NCBI GenBank assembly: GCA_003635255.1
Contig: PYJC01000003.1
Location: forward strand, 1-53,085
From: Candidatus Poribacteria bacterium
GTDB taxonomy: Bacteria; Poribacteria; WGA-4E; WGA-3G
DNA: 53,085 bases
Direction of reading: 5' to 3'
A program made the position numbers and the translations under genes. Position 1 is the stretch's first letter. The number at the start of each line of letters is the position of its first letter. The notes under the pieces were generated by a model that was not told the origin of the DNA, ran no database searches, and saw nothing but the letters and a program-made list of their open reading frames with translations. This document shows, piece by piece, positions 1 through 7,751 of this stretch.

Positions 1-1
1 G

Positions 2-304
2 ATTGTGGAACTTGCCCGATACGATAATGTCCACTTCAAACTGTCAGATGTTGCTGGACGTTCTCACCAAGATTTTCCATACAGGGATGTACATCCGTTC
101 ATTGAAAAACTACTCTCAGTTTTCGGGTCGGCGCGGACGGTCTGGGGGACAGGCTACCCCGGACACCATCGGCAAAAGCACAACTGGCCATCTTTAGAAC
201 AAGAGATCCGACTCATTCAAGAAGGACTGCCGTTTCTGACAGAGCAGGACAAAGAACATATTTTGGGAGGCACGGCAGCGCAGCTCTGGAATCTAACAAC
301 TTGA
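2..304 (+). CDS. Amidohydrolase family protein, C-terminal fragment
   Basis: The gene enters from the left edge; the reading frame is open from base 2, so the GTG at 5 is internal and not a start. The fragment reads ELARYDNVHFKLSDV, then GTGYPGHH, and ends in GGTAAQLWNL, which matches the C-terminal part of the TIM-barrel amidohydrolase-2 superfamily (metal-dependent hydrolases and decarboxylases), where GTAAQLW-like ends are typical. Metal ligands of the N-terminal half lie outside the window, so the substrate cannot be guessed. It ends with TGA, showing that TGA is a normal stop in this genome. The next gene starts 16 bases later on the same strand, so the two are probably co-transcribed. 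Confidence 0.75.
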   Translation: MVELARYDNVHFKLSDVAGRSHQDFPYRDVHPFIEKLLSVFGSARTVWGTGYPGHHRQKHNWPSLEQEIRLIQEGLPFLTEQDKEHILGGTAAQLWNLTT

Positions 305-320
305 GGTGGAATCATAGATT

Positions 321-1079
321 ATGGCAGTAGTTCCAATGTATTGGGGCGAGATGGTTTACTTTGATTCGGATAACTCAGGTCAATCGCTACTCTTCTTACA
401 CGGGACTGGGTGCGATGCATCAGATTGGAGAATGGTAATTAAAAAATTACCACAAAACGGACACCGGATCGCTCTCGATTTTCGTGGACATGGTCAGAGC
501 ACTGTGCCTATACAAGCATTTTCACTATCAGATCTCGCTGATGATGTCTTGCACCTTATAGACTGTTTGAGTCTTCAAGAAGTTGTGATTGTTGGACATA
601 GCCTTGGTGGTATGGTAGCAATGGAAGTTGCCCGCTGCTCATCACGTGTTGCTGGCCTTGTACTGCTGGAGGGGTGGACAAGCCTTTCGTCTGCAGGCAG
701 TGCTTTCGATCCCGGACGATTTTACGGTTCGCTGTCCCAAACCGAGATTGCGCAGATTCAGCAGAAAGCAGAAGCGACGCGAAACCGTTTTCAACCCGAA
801 GTCTGGCACAATTTCTGGGAATCTGTTAAAAATTTCGATGCGTACGCCTACCTCGCGGGCGCACGCATCCCTATTTATGAGGTCTTTGGCAGTATCGGAC
901 GGAATGATTTAACACAAGAAAAGTTGCGCATTCCACCCAACCCGAATATTCAATGGGTCTGGGTCCCCAACGCTGGACATTACCTACCGCATGAATGGCC
1001 AACTGAAGTCGCCAAAATAGTAGGCACACACCGTCGGCATTTTAAACCCCCTAAATCCCCCTTATCAGGGGGACTTTAA
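321..1079 (+). CDS. Alpha/beta-fold hydrolase
   Basis: A 252-residue alpha/beta hydrolase of the lipase/esterase/haloperoxidase type. The oxyanion strand FLHGTG lies near residues 25-30, DFRGHGQS near 53-60, and the nucleophile elbow VGHSLGG puts the catalytic serine at 94. His220 in NAGHYLP is the likely catalytic histidine; the acid is probably near residue 196. There is no signal peptide, so it is probably cytoplasmic. A weak GAGGTGG Shine-Dalgarno precedes the ATG, and the gene follows the amidohydrolase by 16 bases, suggesting a shared hydrolytic pathway of unknown substrate. The last dozen residues (PPKSPLSGGL-type tail) are encoded by a C-run/G-run palindromic repeat and look like an accidental extension rather than family sequence. 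Confidence 0.85.
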   Translation: MAVVPMYWGEMVYFDSDNSGQSLLFLHGTGCDASDWRMVIKKLPQNGHRIALDFRGHGQSTVPIQAFSLSDLADDVLHLIDCLSLQEVVIVGHSLGGMVAMEVARCSSRVAGLVLLEGWTSLSSAGSAFDPGRFYGSLSQTEIAQIQQKAEATRNRFQPEVWHNFWESVKNFDAYAYLAGARIPIYEVFGSIGRNDLTQEKLRIPPNPNIQWVWVPNAGHYLPHEWPTEVAKIVGTHRRHFKPPKSPLSGGL

Positions 1080-1080
1080 G
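1041..1080. repeat. C-run/G-run palindromic repeat read into a gene end
   Basis: Five C (1057-1061), the loop TTATCA, and five G (1068-1072) form a perfect short hairpin, preceded by a further C-run and the bases CTAAAT. Repeats of this style are common between genes in some uncultured bacteria and cyanobacteria (general knowledge). Here the repeat sits over the last codons and stop of the alpha/beta hydrolase and directly before the end of the convergent rhodanese gene. It may act as a weak bidirectional terminator, but there is no T-run. Confidence 0.5.
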
Positions 1081-1092
1081 TCTGCCGTAACC

Positions 1093-1929
1093 TTAACCTT
1101 CAGGAATCTCGACCGGCAGATCCAGCCGGTCACCCCACTCTTTCCACGAACCTATGTAGTTGCTCACCTTTGGGTATCCCAACAGCCGCAACGCCAAATA
1201 GGTCTGGGAAGAGCGGTATCCGCCCTGTCAGTAGCACATTATCTGCTTGTTTGGTGTAACACCAACCGCTTCGTACATCTCTCGGAGCTCGTCAGCAGAT
1301 TTGAAGGCACCTGTCTCATTAAGATTATTGAGCCACTCAATATGAATAGAACCCGGAATAGCACCAGCGCGTTCGGCACGAGCCACTCTGCCGTAGTGTT
1401 CATCATCCGTGCGCGTATCCAAAGGGACGAAATCGTCTCGGTTTAACAGCACACGGATCACATCCGCATCCATGTGAGTGTCGCGCTTCTCATTGATCGG
1501 AAAAGGTGGCATCTCTGGGGGTTCAGCGCCCTTGGTGCTAATCGGTCCATCAGCTGCCAACCACGCCTTGAAGCCGCCATCCAAGAGTCGCGTTTCAGGG
1601 TGTCCCAAATACTCGCAAAACCACAACCCGCGCGAGGCACGTGTTCCTGATATGTCTTCATACCATACGATTGGCTTCGCCGGGTCAAGCCCACGTTGCT
1701 GAAACAGATACGCGATCATCCACATAAAGGCATCAAACGTCTCTTTACGGGTATCTATGAGACTCAAACCGAACAGATCTAAATGAAGTGCACCCGGAAT
1801 ATGCCCCCGAATATATTCGTAAGTGGGTCGCGTATCCACGATGCATAGTGTGTTATCAGCAAGTGTGCCTTTCAATTCTTCGGCAGAGATAACCAATTGT
1901 GGATTTTCATAGCCTTTATAGGCTTCCAT
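1093..1929 (-). CDS. Two-domain rhodanese with in-frame TGA at the catalytic Cys (probable selenoprotein)
   Basis: Thiosulfate/3-mercaptopyruvate sulfurtransferase (SseA/rhodanese family), 278 residues if the TGA at 1228-1230 is read through. The N-terminal, inactive rhodanese domain spans roughly residues 10-130 ([18 protein letters not shown]). The second domain starts near 155 and reaches the active-site loop. There the sequence is [20 protein letters not shown], then [19 protein letters not shown], ending at TAA (1093-1095). Family members have Cys at this place (motif C-x-x-G-x-R), so residue 234 is most simply selenocysteine. The frame after TGA is open for 44 well-conserved codons with no other lesion, the total length is normal for the family, and TGA serves as a true stop in neighbouring genes. 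A nonsense mutation or base error (TGC/TGT to TGA) cannot be excluded; no sel genes lie in the window. Confidence 0.8.
1186..1216 (-). promoter_or_regulatory. Candidate bacterial SECIS hairpin
   Basis: On the minus-strand RNA, counting U of the UGA as 1, bases 15-18 (CCGC) pair with 42-45 (GCGG) and 24-26 (CCA) pair with 35-37 (UGG), leaving an 8-base apical loop that begins with G at position 27. Bacterial SECIS elements lie inside the coding region just after the UGA and typically have a G at the start of a small apical loop some 16-37 bases downstream, so spacing and loop fit. The stem is short and interrupted, and this was folded by eye, so it is only a candidate. Confidence 0.4.
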
Positions 1930-1967
1930 TTATTAACTCCTCCTAAATATGTTATAGGGTGTTGTGT

Positions 1968-3341
1968 CTATGCGACGCTTGCCTTCTTTTTAACGACTTT
2001 TATTGTTTTCCATCTACCAGTGTGATACCAAGCCCACATCGCGACACCTTGTACGATATTTGAGAGCGCAATTCCTAACCAAACGCCGTTCAATCCGATG
2101 AAATATGAAAGTAAAACCACAAGTCCCAAGCCGATGACGAGTTGTGAGACGAGTGTAATTATCATCGGAGAGAACGTATCCCCAGCACCATTGAGTGCTT
2201 TGCCTAACACCAGCGAGAAGGCGATGAATCCGAACGTGGGGGACAGAAACCGCAGGTAGACAGCACCGATTTCAATAACGTTTGCATCTGGACTGAAAAT
2301 CCGAACAAACGTCTGTGGAAAGATGAGGAAAACCGCACCGATCACTGCCATAATTGCGGCACCTAAGATGTTCGCAACACGTGCCGATTTTTCAGCGCGT
2401 TCTATTTGATTCGCCCCTAAATTCTGTCCCACTAACGGTGCTACTGAATTCGCGATACCAAAACCAGGGTTCATTACCAGAATCCGGAGGCGCATGCAAA
2501 TTGTATACGCTGCAACAACAGTTTTGCCATACGGTCCAATTACCCATAAGAAACCGAGCCGTGAGAAATGCCGCCAAAACCCCTGCATAGAACTATAAAC
2601 ACCGAGCCGTAAAATATCAATCATCTCTGCGAGATCTGCCCGAAACTGGACCCTCCGCAATGATACCGGTGCGCGTCCATTCCAACAGAGATAAAGTAGA
2701 ACGATCACACCAACACCACGTCCAATCAGCGTGGCATACGCAGACCCCGCTACACCGAGTTTCGGAAACCCCCATAAACCAAAAATCAATAACGGATCAA
2801 GCACAATGTTAATGATGGTCGAAAAAACCAACACTACCATCGGGGTGACCGCATCACCGCCAGCACGGAAGATGGATCCAAGCGTCATTGACAGGAACAT
2901 TGTGCTAATGCCGATGAGGACGATGTGCATATAGGTTGTACCGAGGCGCAGCACCTCTGGATCAACCATTCTCACAGCAAGTAAACCTTGTTCCGCCAAC
3001 GGGTAACCGATAAGTGTAACACCAATAGAGAAGACAACTGCTAACAGGATCGCCTGCATCGCAATGTGCTCGGCTTGCGCGAGGTTCCTTGCTCCCAAGT
3101 ACTGTGCCACCATAATCCCTGCGCCTGTTGAGATACCAAGCGAGAACACCCCAATTAACCGGAGCAAATTCCCACTCACACCAACAGCCGCTATCGCACC
3201 AGGGCCAAGTCTGCCAACGAAAATCATATCAATGATATTGAATGCGTCTTGAAGGATATAACTGAATATTATCGGTCCTGCAAGTCGTAGGAGATGCCTC
3301 AGAAGGCTCCCTTGCGTCAAATCGCCCCGTGCTTTTTTCAT
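1968..3341 (-). CDS. MATE family efflux transporter
   Basis: A 457-residue integral membrane protein with about 12 hydrophobic segments in two related halves, the normal size for the multidrug and toxin extrusion (MATE) family. The N-terminus RLAGPIIFSYILQDAFNIID and the following FVGRLGPGAIAAVG are typical of bacterial NorM/DinF-like members, and the second half repeats the pattern (VGQNLGANQIERAEKSARVAN). These proteins export cationic or amphipathic compounds in exchange for Na+ or H+. The basic C-terminus is cytosolic. It stands 38 bases downstream of the rhodanese start in the opposite transcription order, so it would be transcribed ahead of the rhodanese on the minus strand and the two could share an mRNA. 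Substrate unknown. Confidence 0.9.
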   Translation of the reverse strand: MKKARGDLTQGSLLRHLLRLAGPIIFSYILQDAFNIIDMIFVGRLGPGAIAAVGVSGNLLRLIGVFSLGISTGAGIMVAQYLGARNLAQAEHIAMQAILLAVVFSIGVTLIGYPLAEQGLLAVRMVDPEVLRLGTTYMHIVLIGISTMFLSMTLGSIFRAGGDAVTPMVVLVFSTIINIVLDPLLIFGLWGFPKLGVAGSAYATLIGRGVGVIVLLYLCWNGRAPVSLRRVQFRADLAEMIDILRLGVYSSMQGFWRHFSRLGFLWVIGPYGKTVVAAYTICMRLRILVMNPGFGIANSVAPLVGQNLGANQIERAEKSARVANILGAAIMAVIGAVFLIFPQTFVRIFSPDANVIEIGAVYLRFLSPTFGFIAFSLVLGKALNGAGDTFSPMIITLVSQLVIGLGLVVLLSYFIGLNGVWLGIALSNIVQGVAMWAWYHTGRWKTIKVVKKKASVA

Positions 3342-3401
3342 ATTTTGTGTTGTGGCACATACGCGTTGCTATTTGATTCCCTCTTCGCCTAAATCTCCCT
3401 A

Positions 3402-3417
3402 TCAAATTGAAATTTGA
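3402..3417. promoter_or_regulatory. Candidate operator palindrome upstream of MATE gene
   Basis: A perfect inverted repeat TCAAATT-GA-AATTTGA, 60 bases upstream of the MATE start codon. Its size and symmetry resemble sites of dimeric MarR/TetR-type repressors, which often control efflux pumps. No regulator gene is next to it, and AT-rich palindromes of this length can occur by chance. Confidence 0.3.
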
Positions 3418-3589
3418 CAAGGACTTTGGCGGCACTTACGGTATTAGCATTAATTTCATTCATATTAACAGAACGGCGGTTGGATGTCAACAGAAAAAAA
3501 CACGTTATTCCGTCGGCTTGTGGGTTACGCGAGTCCTATTTATTTAGAGGCAAGGTTCAACCGCACCGATTAAATATCGGAAATTTATC

Positions 3590-3619
3590 TTGACTTCTAA
3601 GCCAAAAATGCATTAAAAT
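3590..3619 (+). promoter_or_regulatory. Sigma70-like promoter for the Gfo/Idh/MocA gene
   Basis: TTGACT (3590-3595), 18-base spacer, TAAAAT (3614-3619). The inferred transcript would start near 3626 and carry a GAGGAG ribosome binding site at 3641-3646 just before the ATG at 3653. Confidence 0.55.
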
Positions 3620-3652
3620 CAAAAACATACAATATGTAATGAGGAGATCGAA

Positions 3653-4711
3653 ATGCGAACAGTTAAATTAGGCTTGATTGGGGCGGGTGGTATCTCAGGC
3701 GCACACTGTCGAACGCTTGCTGAAATTGAAGGTGCCGAGATTATCGCTGCTGCCGACCTCGTCCCTGCAAACCTGGAACGTGCGAAAGAGCAATGGGGCA
3801 TCAAGCGTACGTTCACCGATTACAACGAAATGCTCAAAATGGACGAAATTGAGGCGGTGTACGTATGTACGCCTACAGGTGTACATGCCCCACCTACCGT
3901 CGCTGCGCTGAACGCTGGCAAACACGTTTTCTGCGAGAAGCCGATGGAGGCGACATTGGATGCCGCCGCTTCAATGTGGCGCGCAGCAAAAGAAAACGAT
4001 AAAATCTTGATGATCGGTCTGAAACTCCGCTATTCACCACAGGTAATTAAGGCAAAAGAGATCGTTGACGCTGGTACCCTCGGCGACATTTACTATGTTG
4101 AGACCGTTGCAGATCGGCGGCGTGGGAATCCTGGTGGCAGTTTTATCCGAAAGGCGACAGCCGGTTTAGGCGCGTCTGCGGACATCGGTGTCTATGCGCT
4201 TGACACTGCCCTCTATTTAATGGGACACCCGAAACCCGTCGCAGTTTCCGGTATCACCTCCAACTATCTGAGTCTTCACAACACATGGAATCCTGCACTC
4301 AAGGAAACCGAAGTAGAAGATTTCGGTGTCGGTTGGGTGGTCTTCGAGAACGGTGCCCGCATGGTATTCAAGACGTGCTGGTGCATGAACATGGATTCGC
4401 TCGGTGGCACCATTTTCCTCGGCAAAAAAGCGGGGTTACGCCTCGGTATCGGTGAAGTTCGCGGACCAGAGGAAGGCGTGCGCGTTTATGGCGACAAAGA
4501 CGGTGAGATTTTCGACCAAGAGTTCACGAAGTTTGAATCGGTAAGTGTATTTCACGAAGAAGATTCAGCGTTTATTGACGCTGTCCGTGAGGGGAAACCT
4601 TCGCCGATTGATCCGTACGGCGTGATGCTTACCAATGTTATCATTCAGGGAGTCATCGATTCCTCAAATGCGGGTGGACGCGAAGTCGCTGTAACAGTAC
4701 CGACCCTGTAG
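3653..4711 (+). CDS. Gfo/Idh/MocA family NAD(P)-dependent oxidoreductase
   Basis: A 352-residue soluble dehydrogenase. The N-terminal Rossmann domain (about 1-120) starts LGLIGAGGISG, a classic dinucleotide-binding glycine motif at residues 10-16, and contains CEKPMEA with the family EKP motif at 95-97. The C-terminal alpha/beta sheet domain (about 130-335) would bind a sugar, inositol or related polyol substrate. Family members oxidise or reduce sugars and cyclitols; the actual substrate cannot be told from sequence. It has its own promoter and strong GAGGAG ribosome binding site, and a hairpin (4730-4755) follows the stop, so it is probably monocistronic. Confidence 0.9.
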   Translation: MRTVKLGLIGAGGISGAHCRTLAEIEGAEIIAAADLVPANLERAKEQWGIKRTFTDYNEMLKMDEIEAVYVCTPTGVHAPPTVAALNAGKHVFCEKPMEATLDAAASMWRAAKENDKILMIGLKLRYSPQVIKAKEIVDAGTLGDIYYVETVADRRRGNPGGSFIRKATAGLGASADIGVYALDTALYLMGHPKPVAVSGITSNYLSLHNTWNPALKETEVEDFGVGWVVFENGARMVFKTCWCMNMDSLGGTIFLGKKAGLRLGIGEVRGPEEGVRVYGDKDGEIFDQEFTKFESVSVFHEEDSAFIDAVREGKPSPIDPYGVMLTNVIIQGVIDSSNAGGREVAVTVPTL

Positions 4712-4729
4712 TGAACGTAGTCTTACAAT

Positions 4730-4755
4730 AGTGCGAGGTCGCTGTGCTTCGCACT
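4730..4755 (+). terminator. Hairpin after the oxidoreductase gene
   Basis: AGTGCGA (4730-4736) pairs with TCGCACT (4749-4755) across a 12-base loop, 19 bases after the stop codon. The following bases are TTCCTCT, so the T-run is weak; termination is plausible but not clear. Confidence 0.35.
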
Positions 4756-4840
4756 TTCCTCTGAACCCTATTTTGCTATCCTTTTTCGTCTTCGCGGACT
4801 CTACATATATAATATATACGTATAACAGAGGTTTTGTAGG

Positions 4841-6019
4841 ATGAAGTTGATTGAAGTTGCAGGGAAAAAATTCAAATTGGCATCCCGATGGGCGCGTTTG
4901 TCGGCGTTCTTCATAGATGGAATGCTCGTAGCAGGTGTGCTATCAATTTTGGTTTTTCTGTTTGATGCAATGGGGTCCGGTATTGGTCCGAGTCTTATTC
5001 GGATTGGATTGCTCAGCGCATTGCTGTGGACATTAGGTCCTAAAACTAAAATAGATGAAGACGCGTTCCCTCTCGCTCAAATATCTATAATTGGTCTTTT
5101 CGGACCATGGCTGAACTATGGTTTAGATACTTTACTATGGGGAAGCGCAACAATAGGGGCAGCTATTCTGTTTTTCATAGATGGATTCAGCGATGGACAG
5201 GGACCCGGCAAAAAGCTGCTGTCCCTACAAGTACTTCGATTGAAAAATGGTAAACCCTGCTCCTTTAAAGATTCTTTTGTTCGCCGTCTTACAAGCATCT
5301 TTCAACCCTTGGATTCATTCTGGACCTTTGGAAAACAACGGCAGCGAATGGGCGATAAGTTAGCAGAAACGGTTGTGGTAAAGCTTGACGCAGTGACAGA
5401 AGCGTTGGAAACCGAAGATCCTGAGAAAATTTTAGAGAAAACCGTCGTTGAGATGTCCAACAGGCTTTCAGATGCGCGCCAGAAAGTTGATGCCTCTGTA
5501 GGTGTCGAAAAATTATTTCAGAACGCTTATGAAGGTGCTATCGCCCAAGCGAGCGGATGGCAAGAGCGAGCGGTTATTAACCTTAAGGCAGGACGTGAAG
5601 ATTTGGCGCGTGAAGATCTCGAAAAACGAAACGAATACCGACGATTAGCAGACAAATACAAAACGCAGTGGGAAGATCAAAAACAGGTCGTTCAAGCACT
5701 CAGCAACCTTCTTGAACATCTTCAACAGAAGATAACAGAAACTGAAGGGAAAAAGGCAGTTGTCGTCGCACAACACAGAAACATTGATGCCGAAAGTCAT
5801 ATCCGTGAGATGCTGAAAGAAATCCAAGACAGTAAGGCGTTTGAAACGCTGGCAAAGATGGAGCAGGACGCAACTGAGGCGGCGACTTTGGCGAAAACAG
5901 CGGCTGAAGTAGATGTTGCATATCAGGACGTGAAATTAGAACGTGAATTCGCGGGTTACGCTGAGGAAGCATCAATTGACAAAGACCTCACTGAATTGAA
6001 AGCCAGATTACAGCAATAA
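4841..6019 (+). CDS. RDD-PspA fusion protein, copy 1
   Basis: A 392-residue two-part protein. Residues about 12-180 are an RDD membrane domain: RWARLSAFFIDG with the Arg and Asp of the first helix (Arg16, Asp26), further helices near 55-68, 80-96 and 104-115, then FFIDGFSDGQGPGKKLLSLQ and RQRMGDKLAETVVV. Residues about 191-392 are a full PspA/IM30 (Vipp1) coiled coil: EDPEKILEKTVVEM, then WQERAVINLKAGREDLARED, and a C-terminal DLTELKARLQQ like the ISEQLAQLKAKM end of E. coli PspA. PspA proteins are peripheral, ESCRT-III-related membrane stabilisers that form rods and rings; here the coil would be tethered by an integral domain. A TATAAT-like hexamer lies at 4808-4813 and a GTAGG ribosome binding site precedes the ATG. 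Function is inferred only. Confidence 0.85.
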   Translation: MKLIEVAGKKFKLASRWARLSAFFIDGMLVAGVLSILVFLFDAMGSGIGPSLIRIGLLSALLWTLGPKTKIDEDAFPLAQISIIGLFGPWLNYGLDTLLWGSATIGAAILFFIDGFSDGQGPGKKLLSLQVLRLKNGKPCSFKDSFVRRLTSIFQPLDSFWTFGKQRQRMGDKLAETVVVKLDAVTEALETEDPEKILEKTVVEMSNRLSDARQKVDASVGVEKLFQNAYEGAIAQASGWQERAVINLKAGREDLAREDLEKRNEYRRLADKYKTQWEDQKQVVQALSNLLEHLQQKITETEGKKAVVVAQHRNIDAESHIREMLKEIQDSKAFETLAKMEQDATEAATLAKTAAEVDVAYQDVKLEREFAGYAEEASIDKDLTELKARLQQ

Positions 6020-6071
6020 AAGTTTATCCAGCGGGCATCGTATAAATACAAAAGACTTTTAGGATTCAAAG

Positions 6072-7265
6072 ATGAAGTTTATTGAAGTTGTGGGAAAAAA
6101 ATTCAAATTGGCATCCCGATTCGAGCGGCTGTATGCGTTTTTCATAGACGGGGTCCTCTTAGCGGGTGCCTTACTAATTTCATTCGCTTTTTTGCGAATA
6201 GTGGATGCTACGTTTATTCACCTCGCAGCATTTAGTACCATACTATGGATATTCGGACCCAAAACCGAACTACCAAGAAGTGTGTTGGTTATTGTTCAGC
6301 TGCTTTTAGTCGCTCTTTTCGGACCATGGCAATATCTATATATACAACAATGGCATGATAACCTTCACACCGTAATTCCGATCGGTAGCGCGTTGTGGAT
6401 CGTCGGTCTACTATTTATGGACGGATTCAAGAATGGACAAGGCTTCGGGAAAAAACAGTTGTCGCTACAAGTACTCCGGTTGAAAGATGGTCAACCGTGT
6501 ACTTTCAAAGATGCTTTCGTTCGTCGGCTCGCAGCAGGTATTTTTCTACCGCTTGATCTGCTCTGGTCACTCGGTAAAAAACGGCAACGCCTCGGTGACA
6601 AATTCGCTGAGACGGTTGTTGTAAAATTAGAACCAGAACCAGAACAGACTGAAACCGAAACCGAGGACCCGGAAAGCGTCTTAGAGAATGCTATCGTTGA
6701 AATGGAAAACCGGCTCTCAGAAGCGCGAGAGAAGGTCAATGCCTCTGTTGGCGTTGAAAAACATTTTCAAGATGCTTACGAAGGGGCAGTCACACAAGTT
6801 GAGCGGTGGCAAGATCGCGCTGTTATTGCGCTGAAAGCAGGACGTGAGGATTTGGCACGCGAGGACTTGGAAAAACGTAACGAATACCAGCGATTGGCAG
6901 ACCAATACAAAACGCAGTGGGAGGAACAGAAACAGATCGTCCGAGCACTCAACGACCTCCTTGAACATCTCCAGCAGAAGATGACGGAAGCACAAGGGAA
7001 AAAAGCAGTCGTCATAGCGAAAAACAGAAACGTTGATGCCGAAACCCATCTCCGTGAGATGCTGCAAGAGATAAAAGACAGCAAAGCGTTTGAGACACTC
7101 GTAGAGATGGAACAGGAGGCAACTGAAGCGGCGACTTTGGCGAAAGCTGCTGCTGAGGTAGATGTCGAGTATCAGGACGCGAAATTAGAACGTGAATTTG
7201 CCGGTTATGCCGAAGAAGCATCGCTCGATAAAGATCTTGCCGAATTAAAGACGAAATTACAGTAG
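6072..7265 (+). CDS. RDD-PspA fusion protein, copy 2
   Basis: A 397-residue paralogue of the preceding gene, starting 52 bases after its stop. The opening (VVGKKFKLASRFERLYAFF) and the C-terminal coil are nearly the same as copy 1, while the membrane part between residues 28 and 110 differs strongly apart from its hydrophobic pattern. The RDD signature DGFKNGQGFGKKQLSLQVLR and RQRLGDKFAETVVV are kept. An acidic linker rich in Glu and Thr (about 186-196) joins it to the PspA coil (about 197-397), which contains WQDRAVIALKAGREDLARED and ends DLAELKTKLQ. The conserved coil and diverged membrane domain suggest that the three copies co-assemble through the coil but meet different membranes or partners; this is inference. 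Confidence 0.85.
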   Translation: MKFIEVVGKKFKLASRFERLYAFFIDGVLLAGALLISFAFLRIVDATFIHLAAFSTILWIFGPKTELPRSVLVIVQLLLVALFGPWQYLYIQQWHDNLHTVIPIGSALWIVGLLFMDGFKNGQGFGKKQLSLQVLRLKDGQPCTFKDAFVRRLAAGIFLPLDLLWSLGKKRQRLGDKFAETVVVKLEPEPEQTETETEDPESVLENAIVEMENRLSEAREKVNASVGVEKHFQDAYEGAVTQVERWQDRAVIALKAGREDLAREDLEKRNEYQRLADQYKTQWEEQKQIVRALNDLLEHLQQKMTEAQGKKAVVIAKNRNVDAETHLREMLQEIKDSKAFETLVEMEQEATEAATLAKAAAEVDVEYQDAKLEREFAGYAEEASLDKDLAELKTKLQ

Positions 7266-7301
7266 ATATGAACCCGTGGCACTAATTTTATATAACATTG
7301 G

Positions 7302-7307
7302 TATAAT
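7302..7307 (+). promoter_or_regulatory. Possible -10 box TATAAT
   Basis: A perfect TATAAT lies 40 bases before the GTG start at 7348. No good -35 hexamer stands at the right distance. If used, the transcript would begin near 7314, which rules out the upstream GTG at 7276 as the start of the small gene. Confidence 0.35.
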
Positions 7308-7347
7308 ACTTGTTCAGAAAGAACTATTCGTAAAGGAGATTCATATA

Positions 7348-7653
7348 GTGTTTATCGAGATCATCAATCCGGATGAGGGATATAAATCCTCATACCGCGG
7401 GGTGGTGAATATTGAGTACGTCCATCAGATTAAGATAATCAGAGGCAGGCATCGTCAGTATGAATTACATATTAACCTGTCAAACTCGCCGAGTATAGAA
7501 TTACTTGGCACGAAAGAAGAGTGCGAACAATTCTATGAGCAGCTAAAAAAGGTATTGAAAATGCATAAACAATTGTCGCCAACCGATACGCTTGTTTTCC
7601 CGCCGCAATTACCATCAAAATCGCCAGCAGATGCTGATGAAGGCGAGGTATAA
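7348..7653 (+). CDS. Small protein of unknown function inside the RDD-PspA cluster
   Basis: I do not recognise a family. An in-frame GTG exists at 7276, but AAAGGAG (7332-7338) stands 9 bases before GTG 7348, giving a 101-residue product that begins MFIEIINPDEG. The first 75 residues alternate short beta-like stretches (GVVNIEYVHQIKIIRG, YELHINLSN, SIELLG) with one helix (EECEQFYEQLKKVLKM), a layout reminiscent of a small PH-like or sandwich fold. The last 25 residues are Pro-, Ser- and acid-rich. There are no membrane segments. It lies between the second and third RDD-PspA genes on the same strand, so it may serve the same complex. Confidence 0.6.
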   Translation: MFIEIINPDEGYKSSYRGVVNIEYVHQIKIIRGRHRQYELHINLSNSPSIELLGTKEECEQFYEQLKKVLKMHKQLSPTDTLVFPPQLPSKSPADADEGEV

Positions 7654-7751
7654 TTAAAAGTTCAATCCTCTCCTTCTGTAACTGATCCGCAGCACTTATT
7701 GATTATCTTCTTTAGCAGGAACAGAACCCAATTAGGAAGGAGGGCTTTCCG

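Larger units (their letters stand above)
3342..3652. other. Divergent intergenic region
   Basis: This 311-base gap separates the minus-strand MATE gene from the plus-strand oxidoreductase gene. I see no coding sequence in it. It holds a short palindrome (3402-3417) near the MATE gene and a sigma70-like promoter (3590-3619) for the oxidoreductase, both listed separately. Confidence 0.7.

Noticed and set aside
1228..1230. Reassignment of TGA to Trp or Gly in the whole genome
   Set aside because: TGA ends the amidohydrolase at 302-304 and the sulfatase at 10379-10381 at normal positions, and the residue needed here is Cys or Sec.
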